Both the position numbers and the translations under genes were made by a program. This document shows positions 48,740 to 59,714 of a stretch of 64,000 nucleotides of DNA, one piece after another. How positions within the stretch are numbered: the first letter of the stretch is position 1; the number at the start of each line of letters is the position of its first letter. The stretch is from Moringa oleifera (lineage: Eukaryota > Streptophyta > Magnoliopsida > Brassicales > Moringaceae). Location: NCBI GenBank assembly GCA_021397835.1, contig JAJFZO010000028.1:434001-498000 (forward strand), given 5' to 3'. The notes beneath the pieces were generated by a model. That model had not been told where the DNA came from and did not search any database. It worked only from the letters and a program-made list of their open reading frames with translations.

Positions 48740-49194
48740 GTAATGCTCTGACAAGTTAGATGATGATGCAATCTATATATTAACAAAGTAAGTGCCATCT
48801 TTATGCCTAGGTGAGTTGATGAGCTGTGGAAATTTGTCTTTCCTTGCTTCTACTTTCTTTTACATGTTCTAGCAAAACAAAAGAATAGAAAAGAAAAAGA
48901 AGGTTTATTCTAGATAAATCAATGAGCAGAAAAAAAAAAAGTTAAGCTGAATTCCTGTTGATTCTAATTGTTATTTGAATGTCAAAATGTTGCTTTTTTC
49001 AGCATGCTCCATGGTGTTTTACTAGCAAAATTTTGAGAATATTTAATCACTGACATTTTATATTTCTTTTTTTCCTAGTCTCTCCCTTTGAAGTGCTATA
49101 TTGAGGAATTCATGGTAACAACAAGATCTCATGATAATGAAATCTATAAGCTCTTCACTAATGTCATGTGCATTCATGAATGAGACATCTTTAG

Positions 49195-50040
49195 GTTCAT
49201 GCAGCTGAGAATGGTAATCTCACCTCAGCTGCTGAGACTAATATAGATGCACCTGAATCCTACATAGATTCTTAGAGTGGTGTACCCATGACTGATGTGG
49301 AAGATACACCAAGAGGCTATTCACATCCACAAGGTCCAGGGGACTGTAATCAATTACTGATTGATTATTATGAGGAGAAGAGGTAAAAGACTCTTCTGCA
49401 TCTTTATCAATCTAGTTACTAGAGTTACCATTTTCCTAGTGAAAGTCCTTATGCTGCTACACGAGAGTTCATGAATTCTGCTTCTCAAGAGTATCCAGTT
49501 GCATCAAGCTAGGCCTCTCATCCTAATGTTTACTTTTCATGTTACCCATACGTAGGTCAAATGTTGGTGGCCCCTTGGGCATTGTATCCTGCTTGTTCCT
49601 CAGGTGTGACATGTGGTGGTAACACTTGCAATGCTACTAATGGTTCTGCAAAGCTACTTTCTCTGGAAGGTGATATTGTCAAAACAGCCATGGTAGCAGC
49701 AAAAAGAGCCATATCTTCCATGAAGATGGCAACTCCTACTAATCTAAATGTCAATGAAGGTAAGCATCTCTCTCTTAAGTAGTATAGTATATATTTTGCT
49801 GCACCAGCTTTGAATACCTCTAATTCATTGGGTTTTCATGTGTTGATATGCTTTTGGACTACATGAGGGATGCCTTTACTATAGTATTCTTCTGCCTTAC
49901 CTATTAAGCTTCCTTAGAACACAGAAAACGTTGAAAGGGAAGAAAATAAGGAAGAAACAGATCCAAGGACTGGCTCTGAAATAGATCTAACTGCTGTTCT
50001 AAATGCTTGGTATTCCACATGCTTCTACACTGCCAAAGTG
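49195..50040 (+). pseudogene. SMN-like protein, C-terminal two exons, block 2 copy 1
   Basis: The long exon (49195-49759, donor GTAAGC) starts VHAAENGNLTSAAETNIDAP, has the shared stop after ESYIDS, then TDVEDTPRGYSHPQGPGD and further stops. From 49561 it is open: MLVAPWALYPACSSGVTCGG, then NTCNATNGSAKLLSLEGD. The YG-box exon (49925 to about 50040) reads ERE..KEETDPRTGSEIDLTA and WYSTCFYTAK. An extra A after the Lys codons removes the usual TAA, so the frame runs on by about 15 residues. The YG-box Gly is Cys here. Confidence 0.5.
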
Positions 50041-50261
50041 ATTTCTTCATTCCCTTCTTCCCTTGTACTCGATATTTATAGTTTTTTTTAGCAAATATTC
50101 ATGCATATTGAACAGAACTTGATATTTATGCCACTGGCTACCACATGCAAATCTTCATTGAAGGAGGCCTGACTCTTCCTGGTTTAAGCTATTAGTGCAT
50201 TAGCCCTTTATTTTTGTTATGCACACTTTAGAACTTGAGATGGCTTATCATCCAGGTTTAG

Positions 50262-50741
50262 TTAGGTGGACCTCAAGATGTGTATAGGGCTGCCAAACCC
50301 AAATTACTCTCAATGGGAAAGAACACAATTTATTGTGGTGGAGCAGGAAATGGTTCAGTAAGTTCTTTTACAGACTCAACGCTGCTACTTTTTAGGCCTT
50401 TTTCATCTCCCCTTATTCTCCTTGTTATGGATGGAATTTGTGACTGATAAGTTAACAATGATAATCCCATAGACTTGCTTCTGCTGCATGTGCCCAATGT
50501 GCATAGAAATACTACTCTCTTAATGTATATCAGAAACTTGTCCTTATCCAAAAATAATTTTTATGATTGTAACATCTATTGCATGGTTTTTCATTTAGGC
50601 AGCAAAGAGTTGCAACAATTTGGCAATGGCTGTGAGTATGCTTGGTGTTTTAGGAGCGCTTGCTCTTGGTCAGTCATTGGGAATCTCTGTCAGTGTTCTT
50701 ACAGAAGTATTTAACACTTCAAGTGCTAGCTGTTGGAGTAG
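50262..50741 (+). pseudogene. 3-hydroxyisobutyrate dehydrogenase, two intact internal exons, block 2 copy 2
   Basis: Exon A (50262-50357, 96 bases, acceptor TTTAG, donor GTAAGT) is fully open: LGGPQDVYRAAKPKLLSMGK, then NTIYCGGAGNGS. Exon B (50599-50741, 143 bases, acceptor TTTAG, donor GTAATG) is also open: AAKSCNNLAMAVSMLGVLGA, then LALGQSLGISVSVLTEVFNT and SSASCWS. The phases join correctly and the catalytic Lys is present. This is the best kept HIBADH segment in the window. No other HIBADH exons follow; the next exons downstream are SMN-like. It is listed as a pseudogene because the gene is incomplete, although splicing into a chimeric transcript is conceivable. Confidence 0.8.
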
Positions 50742-51216
50742 GTAATGCTTTGACAAATCACATGATGATGCAATCTATATATTAAAAAACTTAGTGCCAT
50801 TTTTATGCCTAGGTGAGTTCTATTGAAATTTGTCCTTCTCTACTATTGCTTTCTTTTACATGTTCTACCACAACAAAAAAAAAAAAAAAAGAGAAGAAAA
50901 AGAAGGTTTATTCTAGATAAGTCAATGAGTAGAAAAAAGTTAAGCTGAATTCCTTTAGATTCTAATATTAAGAGGATGCAAGTGTTGCTTATGTTACTTG
51001 AATGTCAAAATGTTGCTTTTTTCAACATGCTCCTTGGGGTTTTACAAGCAAAATTTTGAGAATATTTAATCACTAACATTTATTTTTCTTTTTTTTGTCT
51101 TATCTCTCCCTTTGAAGTGCCTTGCAGGGATTCATGGTAACAAAAAGATCTCAAGATAAGGAAATCCGTAAGCTCTTCACTAATGTCATGTGCATTCATG
51201 GCTGAGGCATATATAG

Positions 51217-52069
51217 GTTCATGCAGCAGGGAATGGTAATCTCACCTCAGATGCTGAAACTAAAATACATGCACTTGAATTCTACATAGATTCTTAAAAT
51301 GGTGTACTCGTGAATGATGTGGAAGATGTACCCAGAGGCTATTCACATCCACAAGGTGTAGGGGACTATAATCAATTGCTTATTGAGTATTATGAGGTTG
51401 AGGAGAAGAGGCAAAGGATTCTTTAGGCATCTTTATCAATCTGGTTACTGGAATTACCATTTTTCCCGTGAAAGTTCTCATGCTGTTACATGAGAGGTCA
51501 TGAATTCTGCTTCTCAAGAGTATCCAGTTGCATCAAGCTAGGCCTCTCATCCTAATGTTTACTATTCATATTACCCATATGTAGGTCATTGGTTGGTGGC
51601 CCCTTGGGCATTGTATCATGCTTGTTTTTCAGCTGTGACATGTGGTGGTAACACTTCCAATGCTACTAATGGTTCTGCAAAGCCACTTTCTCTGGAAGGT
51701 GACATTGTCAAAACAGCCATGATAGCAACAAAAAGAGCTATATCTTGGATGAAGATGGAAACTCCTACTAATTTGGATGTCAATGAAGGCAAGCATCTCT
51801 CTTTTAAGTAGTGTAGTATATTTTTTACTGCACCAGCTTTGAATACCTCTTATTCATTGGGTTTTATATGTCTTGATATGGTTTTGGACTACTAAGGGAT
51901 GCTTTTACTATAGTGTTCTTGTGTCTTACCTGTTATGCTTCCTTGGAATATAGAAAACGTTGAGACGAAAGAAAATAAGGAGGAAACAGATCCAAGTATA
52001 GGCTTTGAAATAGATGTAGCTGCTGTTTCAAATGCTTGGTATTCCACAGGCTTCTACACTGCCAAGTAA
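51217..52069 (+). pseudogene. SMN-like protein, C-terminal two exons, block 2 copy 2
   Basis: The long exon (51217-51788) opens VHAAGNGNLTSDAETKIHAL, has the shared stop after FYIDS, then NDVEDVPRGYSHPQGVGD, NQLLIEYYEVEEKRQRIL and a TAG. In the second frame the Pro-Trp-Ala segment and SLEGDIVKTAMIATKRAISW are readable from 51593. Its donor is GCAAGC instead of GTAAGC. The YG-box exon (51954-52069) is open: NVETKENKEETDPSIGFEID, then NAWYSTGFYTAK and TAA. It sits at the 3' end of block 2, as copy 2 does in block 1. Confidence 0.5.
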
Positions 52070-53641
52070 TTTCTTCATTCCCTTCTTTCGAGATACTCAA
52101 TATTTATAGTATTTTTCGATGAATATTCATGCATAATGAACATAACTTGATATTCATACCTCTGGTTGCCGCATGCAAATCGTCATTGAAAAAGGCTGAC
52201 TCTCCCTAGTTTTACATATGATGGGTATCTTGCATGGTAGTCTATAGCTAAGGAAAAGCATCAATAGACATTTTTCATAAATGGGATCTTGAGGTAAAAT
52301 GGTTTGTCAAAACATCTTGTCAACACATATTTGCAATATGTAGGCAGACTTCTCAAAAGATGAATCTAAAACTATTAATCGAGAGGTTTCTGTTATAAAC
52401 TCTCTTGCCTCTAAAATCTTTACTACTAAAGCTCCTGTATCTTGAGTCATCAAGGCCATAGTACACAGAAGGCTCTTATGACTTGGGTTAGGCCCAGTAG
52501 TTGAATCATTCTTGAAAAGCTATAGGTCTTAGTTAAATCATTCCGTTTTTTGTTGCCAAAGTTATTAGTAGTTGTTTTTCCTATGCGATATTCGTGGAGC
52601 TTTGTTGATATGGTTATCTACCATAGGTTGCACTTGATTATATTGGAAACCAAGGAGCAACTATTGAATAATAAGATTAAGTACACTGTTTATTTTGATA
52701 CTTGTTTGAATAATTAGATTTGATATTTTGGATGATGAGATGCTAATACAGAGCCTTTTCTGTGTCTTACATTGCTATTTTTAGATATATTATTCATCGG
52801 TTTCTTCTTTGCACAGTTAGCCGAAGGGCAAAAGATGATAGGAATCATTATAGCAACACGAGCTAGACCTTGCTGGTCCTTTGCTCAGTGTTTACAATGG
52901 TTTTTCTTTGAGAAATTTATTACTAAGATTCAAAAGTTAGTTTTTTCATTATAGGTTTTCTAATGTTTAATTATAATTTTACTCATGGTGATAAAATTAT
53001 ATACTATCTCATCTTGAAAATAAAATTACCAATATGTAGGTAAACTGTTAAGAGCAGGATGGTGTCAAGGCTGCCGATGTTAACTAGAGATCCCAATAAA
53101 AGAAATTGTGATTGCTTCTCTCAAGCAGTTGCAGAAAAGCTAATTAATCAATCACATCAGCCTATAGGGAGATCATGCTTCCAAGAAAGATTATTTTGCA
53201 TTTTAACAAGTATTTATCCTTTGTGCGCTTCATTATATTTGCAAACCTTTTATATTCTACAATTACAAGTTTTTGTAATAACCTTGAAAGGAGTGAAAGC
53301 TATGCATCAAAAATGTGAAGAAGAAAACTCACACATAAGATCAACAAAATACTATAATTAGAAGTTATTACCATAGTACTAATAATCGCATGCAGATTAT
53401 ATATTGTATGATGGCAAAAGATGATGAAATAGAGAATCGTTAAGTGTAAACAATCAAACCTTTTTGTTTCATGTTGATTTTTTACTTAATATCTTTTTTA
53501 CTGTAGATTTAAGAGATGAGAAGATTATAAGGGAGAATTCTTTCCTCCCTTGCACATAATTATATCATGGAAAAATACCACCTTTATTTGCAATATGTTT
53601 TGTGCACCATAACCACACATTCTTGTGTTGTTTAGCAGTAG
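52070..53641. repeat. 3' flank of block 2, duplicated at 5035-6690
   Basis: Direct partner of 5035-6690. The similarity ends inside TTTAGCAGTAGCAG, exactly where a TAG/CAG microsatellite begins. The LAEGQKMIGIII piece is open here for 60 codons (52772-52954), but its family is unknown. Confidence 0.8.
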
Positions 53642-53761
53642 CAGTAATCTAAGAGTAGTAGTAATCTAATGGTAGTGGTAGCAATAGCAGTAGCGGCAAT
53701 CTTGCAGTAGCAGTAGTGGTAATCTAGCAGTAGCAGCAGCATTAATTTTGTAGTAGCAGTA
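53636..53761. repeat. TAG/CAG trinucleotide-rich microsatellite
   Basis: Interrupted AGTAGCAGT, GTAATCTA and AGCAGCAGC words for about 125 bases between the end of the segmental duplication and the start of the Athila-type LTR. Confidence 0.85.
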
Positions 53762-54967
53762 TGATAGAATGCATAATAATCATATATATTATTATATTTT
53801 TCCATATTTTATTGGTTATAAATGATTAAATCTTGGATTTTGACTATGTTTTATATTTAATATGGTGGATTGAGGAAATCAACTAAGATGAACTTAAATT
53901 CATTATTTGAAGATATAAAGTTGGATTCGTAAGAGATGTGGATGAACTAGAATATGTCTTTGGATAAGGCGCTGAGACTCCCAATAACATTGGAATTTCA
54001 CCGAACCAAGACTTTATCTTTTATTTAAAAAGTAGTAAAATTTTATCTTTATCTTTATCTTTAAGAGTCCTAGTTAAAATAGGTTATTATGTTTAAGGAT
54101 TATTATATAAAGGGGAGGTAGTTCCTTCAAAGGAACATCCAGAGTTTATTTTTTTACTTTCTTCTTTTCGTAGGTCTTTTTCTTTTCATGGATTGCTAAA
54201 CATCTCTTCTAATCAAAGGATAATCAAGGGTTTGATTCTTCAGAGTTGTGAGATCTAACTGATTTTATTTGTTCTTTATTTCTTCATTGTTTATTTATCT
54301 TCTGTGCTTATTGAAAATATTATTTTGGTTGATTGCAACAAAAAGGGCCCTTTGTTTAATCATCAAAATAATAGGTTACTATTTAAAACTTTAAATCCGT
54401 AATTGTTTAAGTGTTCTAATATAAGTAGTAAATAACATAGTTGATTACAAAAGAGGTTTTCAATTTATGTTATGAAGATAAATAATCTAGTTTAAATAAA
54501 CCTACATATGTGTTTATTGGCTAGAATTGGTAGTTTTTCTAATTCTTAATGCTATTGATAAATTAAATCCTAAGATCGTATCTAGGGTTATTTATTGATA
54601 AGAGAAATAATTAGAGATCGTATCCTGGTTATCAAAGAAGTAAGAAAAAACAGGTTGTTAGGTGGTACCAACAACCATAACTAATTCAGTGAAGATTAAA
54701 AGATTTTTATCTTTGCATCAATGATCAATTCCTAAATCAAACCTGAAATTATACCTTTAACTGGACACTTTATTACATTAATTTTTCATTTCCTGTTATT
54801 CTTATTTGATCTATTTTTAAATCCTCAAATCCCCTTTTCTTTTTATTTTATTTTGCAAAAAAAAAAAATCTAACCAATCTTTGTGGAAACGACCTTGCTC
54901 ATCTATACTACAAGTTTAATATTTTGAGTAGGAATTTAAGAATTTAATTTGTTGGTCTCGACAACCA
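53762..54967 (+). repeat. 5' LTR of Athila/Tat-type element
   Basis: Inferred from position. It starts TGATAGAATGC after the microsatellite and ends CGACAACCA, eight bases before the primer-binding site. It contains a TATTATATAAAGGGGAG box at about 54101, which would place a transcription start near 54130. The 3' partner LTR was not found in the window, so the left edge is a guess from the TG...CA ends. Confidence 0.5.
54101..54116 (+). promoter_or_regulatory. TATA box of the Athila-type LTR
   Basis: TATTATATAAAGGGGA, a strong plant TATA element inside the putative LTR, followed by a pyrimidine-rich leader. Confidence 0.5.
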
Positions 54968-54975
54968 ATAATTTT

Positions 54976-54993
54976 TGGCGCCGTTGTCGGGGA
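54976..54993 (+). other. Primer-binding site, tRNA-Asp type
   Basis: TGGCGCCGTTGTCGGGGA, one C-to-T change from the TGGCGCCGTTGCCGGGGA used by Athila, Tat and Ogre-type elements. Confidence 0.9.
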
Positions 54994-55017
54994 TTGGTTT
55001 TAATTAGATTTATTTTA

Positions 55018-57582
55018 ATGCTCCGTTCTTCTGGTACAGGTGATCTAGTTCCATACGATCATGAGATTGAGAAGACAGCAAAAAGATTCAGGAAGGAAGC
55101 TAAATTACGAAGTCAACAAGAATCTTCACCTTCATCTTCTGGATCGAATTTAGCATTTAATTTAGTTGATTCATCTGGTGATTCTAAAATAGAACAAGAC
55201 ATGGCTAATGAAGAGAGAACTTTGAGGCAATTGGCTGCACCAGAAGTAAATCAGCAGCCACTCTACATTCAATATCCAATTTTACAAGCAGATTTTGAGT
55301 TAAAGTCTGGTTTGATCCATTTGCTCCTGAAGTTTCACGGCTTTGAGAATGAAGATCCTCACAAGCATCTAAAGGAATTTCATGTGGTGTGCTCAAGCCT
55401 AAAACCACAAGGAGTAACTGAAGATGAGATCAAATTACGTGCTTTTTCATTCTCACTGACTGAAAAAGCAAAAGATTGGTTGTTTTATTTAACTTCTGGT
55501 TATGTGACCACATGGATAGAGATGGTAACATTATTTCTTGATAAATTTTTCCCTGCTTCATGAGCTACTAGTATTAGACGGGAAATATGTGGGATAAAAC
55601 AGAGAGATATTGAAACCTTTCATGAGTATTGGGAAAGATTTAAACAACTGCGTGCAAGTTGTCCTCAACATGGAATTTCTAAACAACTTCTCATTCAGTA
55701 TTTTTATGAAGGATTACTACCCATGGAAAGAAGGATGATGGATGCAGCTAGTGGAGGTGCTATAGTAAATAAAACTCCTCACGAAGCTAGAGATTTGATT
55801 TCCACCATGGCTACTAACTCACAACAGTTCGGATTTAGACAAGATACATCTTTAAAAAGGATTAATGAGGTAAATATATCTTCTCTTGAAAATCAAATAG
55901 CCAATCTAACTTCGCTTGTTCAACAATTGGCTGTAGGAAACGTGCAACAAGTTAAAGCTTGTGGGATTTATGCTGCTACTGGTCATCTAACTGACATGTG
56001 TCCTACACTTCAAGATGATCCTTATAAGGATGCTAATGTAGTTGGAGGATTCTCAGGTCCACCACAAAGGAAGTATGACCCTTATTCAAATACATATAAC
56101 CTAGGATGGAGGGATCATCCCAATCTTAGTTATGGAGCAAGACTTCAATTTCAATCTAGACAACCAGCTCCACCACCACAACCTCATCCAAATTCAAGTA
56201 TGTCTCTTGAAGATATTGTTAAATCACTTGCATCTAACACACAACAATTTTAGCAGGAGACAAGAACAAGTATTAGAAAGTTAGAGGATCAAGTAGGTCA
56301 ACTAGCATCTTCAATGAACAGATTGGAATCTCAAGGAAAATTACCTTCACAAACTATTGTCAACCAAAAACAGAATGCTAGTGCAATTATCTTGAGAAGT
56401 GGAACTGAGTTAAAAGAACTTGGCAAAATTACCAAAGGATGCATCTCAAGAGAAGAGACTGAAAAAGAAGTAGTTCCTCAACCAGAGCTTGACTAACCTA
56501 AGGGATCCAATAGAGAGCAACCAAAAACTTCCATGTTAATTCCTCCCTTTCCTTCTAGATTATTTAAATCTAAGAAGAATGAGGAGGAAGAAAAGGAGAT
56601 TTTTGATACCTTTCGCAAGGTCGAAGTAAATATTCCTTTACTTGATGCAATTAAACAAGTACCTCGATATGCAAAATTTTTGAAAGAGTTATGCACCAAT
56701 AAGAGAAAATTAAAAGGTAATGAATTTGTAAGTATGGGGGAAAATGTTTCAGCTGTTCTTCAGAAAAAATTACCTCCTAAATGTAAGGACCCGGGTATGT
56801 TTACTATTCCTTGCAAAGTTGGTAATGTTAAGATTGAGAAAGCGATGTTAGATCTAGGTGCTTCAATAAATGTCATGCTATTATCCATTTACTCATCTTT
56901 GAACGCTAGACCATTAAAAGAAACTGGTGTAATTATTCAACTTGCTGATATATCTAATGTATATCCTGAGGGAGTTTTGAAGGATGTTTTGGTACAAGTC
57001 AATGGATTGATTTTTCCTGCTGATTTTTATGTGCTTAATATAGAGGAAGATGATTCATCTAACTCATTAATTTTGTTAGGAAGACCATTCCTAAAAACAT
57101 CCAAGACAAAAATTGATGTGCATGATGGTACACTTACAATGGAATTTGATGGTGAAATTATTAAATTTAATATTTATGATGCCATGAGATATCCTAGTGA
57201 TTTATCTTCTGTTTTTGCTATGGATGTTATTGAACCTTTAGCACAGAAAATTTTTGATTTAAGTCATGAATATAAATTAAAAGTTGTACTTAATAAGAGT
57301 TTAAGTTTTGAAAAATCATAAAAAATCTTGCAAAAGTTTACATTGGATTCAGACTTGCAAGATACGATTCATGAATTGGAATCACTACAACCTATGAGGT
57401 ATGACATTTCTTATATTGATTTTCCTCTTTCTCACACAAAACTCCTTCCTTTTATTATACAGGCACAAAAATTAGAGCTAAAACCCTTACCAGATCATTT
57501 AAAGTATGTCTTTTTAGGAGAAAAAGAGACTCTTCCAATCATAATCTCTAATAAACTTTCTATCTTGAAGGAGAAAAATTGA
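55018..57582 (+). pseudogene. gag-protease of Athila/Tat-type element
   Basis: One reading frame from ATG 55018 to 57582, broken by stops at 55561, 56251, 56494 and 57319. Capsid part: GLIHLLLKFHGFENEDPHKH, then KDWLFYLTSGYVTTW and FFPAS. Next come QLLIQYFYEGLLPMERRMMD and AASGGAIVNKTP, followed by a C-x2-(gap)-C relic, KACGIYAATGHLTDMCPTLQ. Protease (about 56800-57100) has MLDLGASINVMLLSIYSSLN with the DxGA active site, and LGRPFLKT. Apart from the stops, the frame and length are typical. The 54949 ATG lies upstream of the primer-binding site and is not the start. Confidence 0.85.
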
Positions 57583-59714
57583 TTCGAGTACTTAAAGAGT
57601 ATAAAAAGGCCATTGGTTGGACCATAGCCGATATTAAGGGATTGAATCCTTCTACATGCATGCATAGGATACTATTAGAGGAAGATTGTAAACCCTCCAG
57701 GCAACCCCAACGTAGATTGAATCCGCCTATGATGGAAGTGGTAAAGAAAGAAATCTTGAAGCTTCTTGATGCAGGTATGATCTATTTAATTTCAGATAGT
57801 GAATGGGTAAGCCCAATTCAAGTTGTTCCAAAGAAAACCGGTATAACAACAATAGAAAATCCTGATGGTGAGTTAATACCCACTCGTATTCAAAATGGAT
57901 GGAGGGTATGTATAGATTATACGAAGTTAAATGCATCAACTAGAAAAGATCATTTTTCTCTTCCATTTATTGATCAAATGCTAGAAAGATTAGCAGGTCA
58001 TACCCATTATTGTTATCTTGATCATTATTCAGGTTTTCATCAAATCCCTGTTGCACCTGAAGATCAAGAGAAAAGCACATTCACATGCCCATTTGGTACT
58101 TTTGCATATCGGCGCATGCCATTTGGACTATGTAATGCTCCTGCTACATTTCAGAGGTGTATGGTTAGTATATTTTCTGATTATATAGAGAACATCATAG
58201 AGGTGTTTATGGATGACTTTATAGTTTATGGTGATTCTTTTGATGCATGTTTAACTAACCTTATCAAAGTACTTAAAAGATGCATAAAAAAGAACATTAT
58301 TTTAAATTATGAAAAGTGTCACTTTATGGTTAATCAAGGTATTATTCTAGGACATGTTGTATGCTCTAAGGGAATTGAAGTTGATAAAGCTAAGGTAGAA
58401 ATTATAAAATCTTTATCTTACCCCACAAGTGTGCGGGAAGTTCGCTTTTTTCTTGGACACGCAGGATTCTATGACAAGTTGAAGGATATGTTAACAACCG
58501 CACCAATTATCCAATCACCAAATTAGAATCTTCCATTTGAGATCATGTGTGATGCGAGCAATCATGCAATTGGTGCTGTTCTTGGACAGAGAATTGAAAG
58601 AACTCCTCATGTCATTTATTATGCTTCGAGAATACTTGATAGTGCATAAAGCAATTATTCCACAACAGAAAAAGAACTTTTATCCATTGTGTTTGCTTTA
58701 GAAAAATTTCGCTCATTTTTACTTGGTACTAAAGTGATTGTTTATTCTGATCATGCAGCTCTCAAGTACTTACTCTCGAAGAAGGAGGCAAAACCTAGAC
58801 TTATTCGATGGATACTTTTGTTACAAGAGTTTGATTTGGAGATACGTGATAAAAAGGGTGCAGAAAATTTGGTTGCAGATCATCTTGGCAGGTTAACTAC
58901 GAGTGAAGAGTCAACACCATTAAAAGACGACTTTCCAGATGAGTGTCTTTTTTTTATTCATAAGATAAGGCCTTGGTTTGGGACACCAAGGGCTATAATA
59001 AGTGATCGTGGAACTCACTTTTGCAATAGAGTGGTGGAAGCTTTAATGAAGAAGTATAATGTTACCCATCGAATCTCTACTGCTTATCATCCGCAGACAA
59101 ATGGACAAGCTGAAGTATCTAATAGAGAAATCAAGTCTATACTTGAGAAGACTATCAACCCAAATAAGAAGGATTGGAGTATGCGACTTGATGATGCACT
59201 ATGGGCTTATCGAACAGCCTATAAGACCCCTATAGGTATGTCTCCTTACCGTTTGGTATTTGGCAAACCATGTCATCTCCCAGTAGAACTAGAACACAGG
59301 GCATATTGGGCCATAAAACAGTGCAACCTAAGAATAAATGAAGCAGGTGAATTGAGAAAACTACAGTTACAAGAACTAGAAGAAATTCATAATGATGCTT
59401 ACGAGAGCTCAAAAATATATAAGGAAAAAACAAAGACCTACCATGATCGCATGATTTCCAGAAAAACTTTCTATGTTGGTCAAAAGGTTATTCTTTATCA
59501 TTCTAAGCTAAAATTATTTCCTGGTAAGTTGCATTCTAGATGGTTAGGACCTTTTACTATTACTAATTTGTTCTCTCATTGTGCAGTTGAAATTCAAAGT
59601 CCAGATATCGATAAGATTTTTAAGGTCAATGGCCACCGCTTAAAGCCTTTTCATCAAGGCTTTCAAGCACATGATGTTGATAAAATTGATTTACAATATC
59701 CGACTTATAATTAA
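57579..59714 (+). pseudogene. RT, RNase H and truncated integrase of Athila/Tat-type element
   Basis: The frame shifts at about 57580 relative to gag-protease. RT (57700-58480): ILKLLDAGMIYLISDSEWVS, NGWRVCIDYTKLNASTRKDH, then YCYLDHYSGFHQIPVAPEDQ, FGLCNAPATFQRCM and VFMDDFIVYGDSF, with all three catalytic Asp positions present. After GHAGFY about 35 residues are missing. RNase H (58540-58930) has MCDASNHAIGAVLG and stops at 58524 and about 58648. Integrase starts at [16 protein letters not shown], because the HHCC finger and first catalytic Asp are deleted at about 58970. The second Asp and the Glu ([13 protein letters not shown]) remain. The C-terminal domain runs to VNGHRLKPF and the stop at 59712. 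Confidence 0.9.

Noticed and set aside
54949..55017. Upstream ATG of the gag frame
   Set aside because: It lies in the LTR and primer-binding site. The first usable ATG is 55018.
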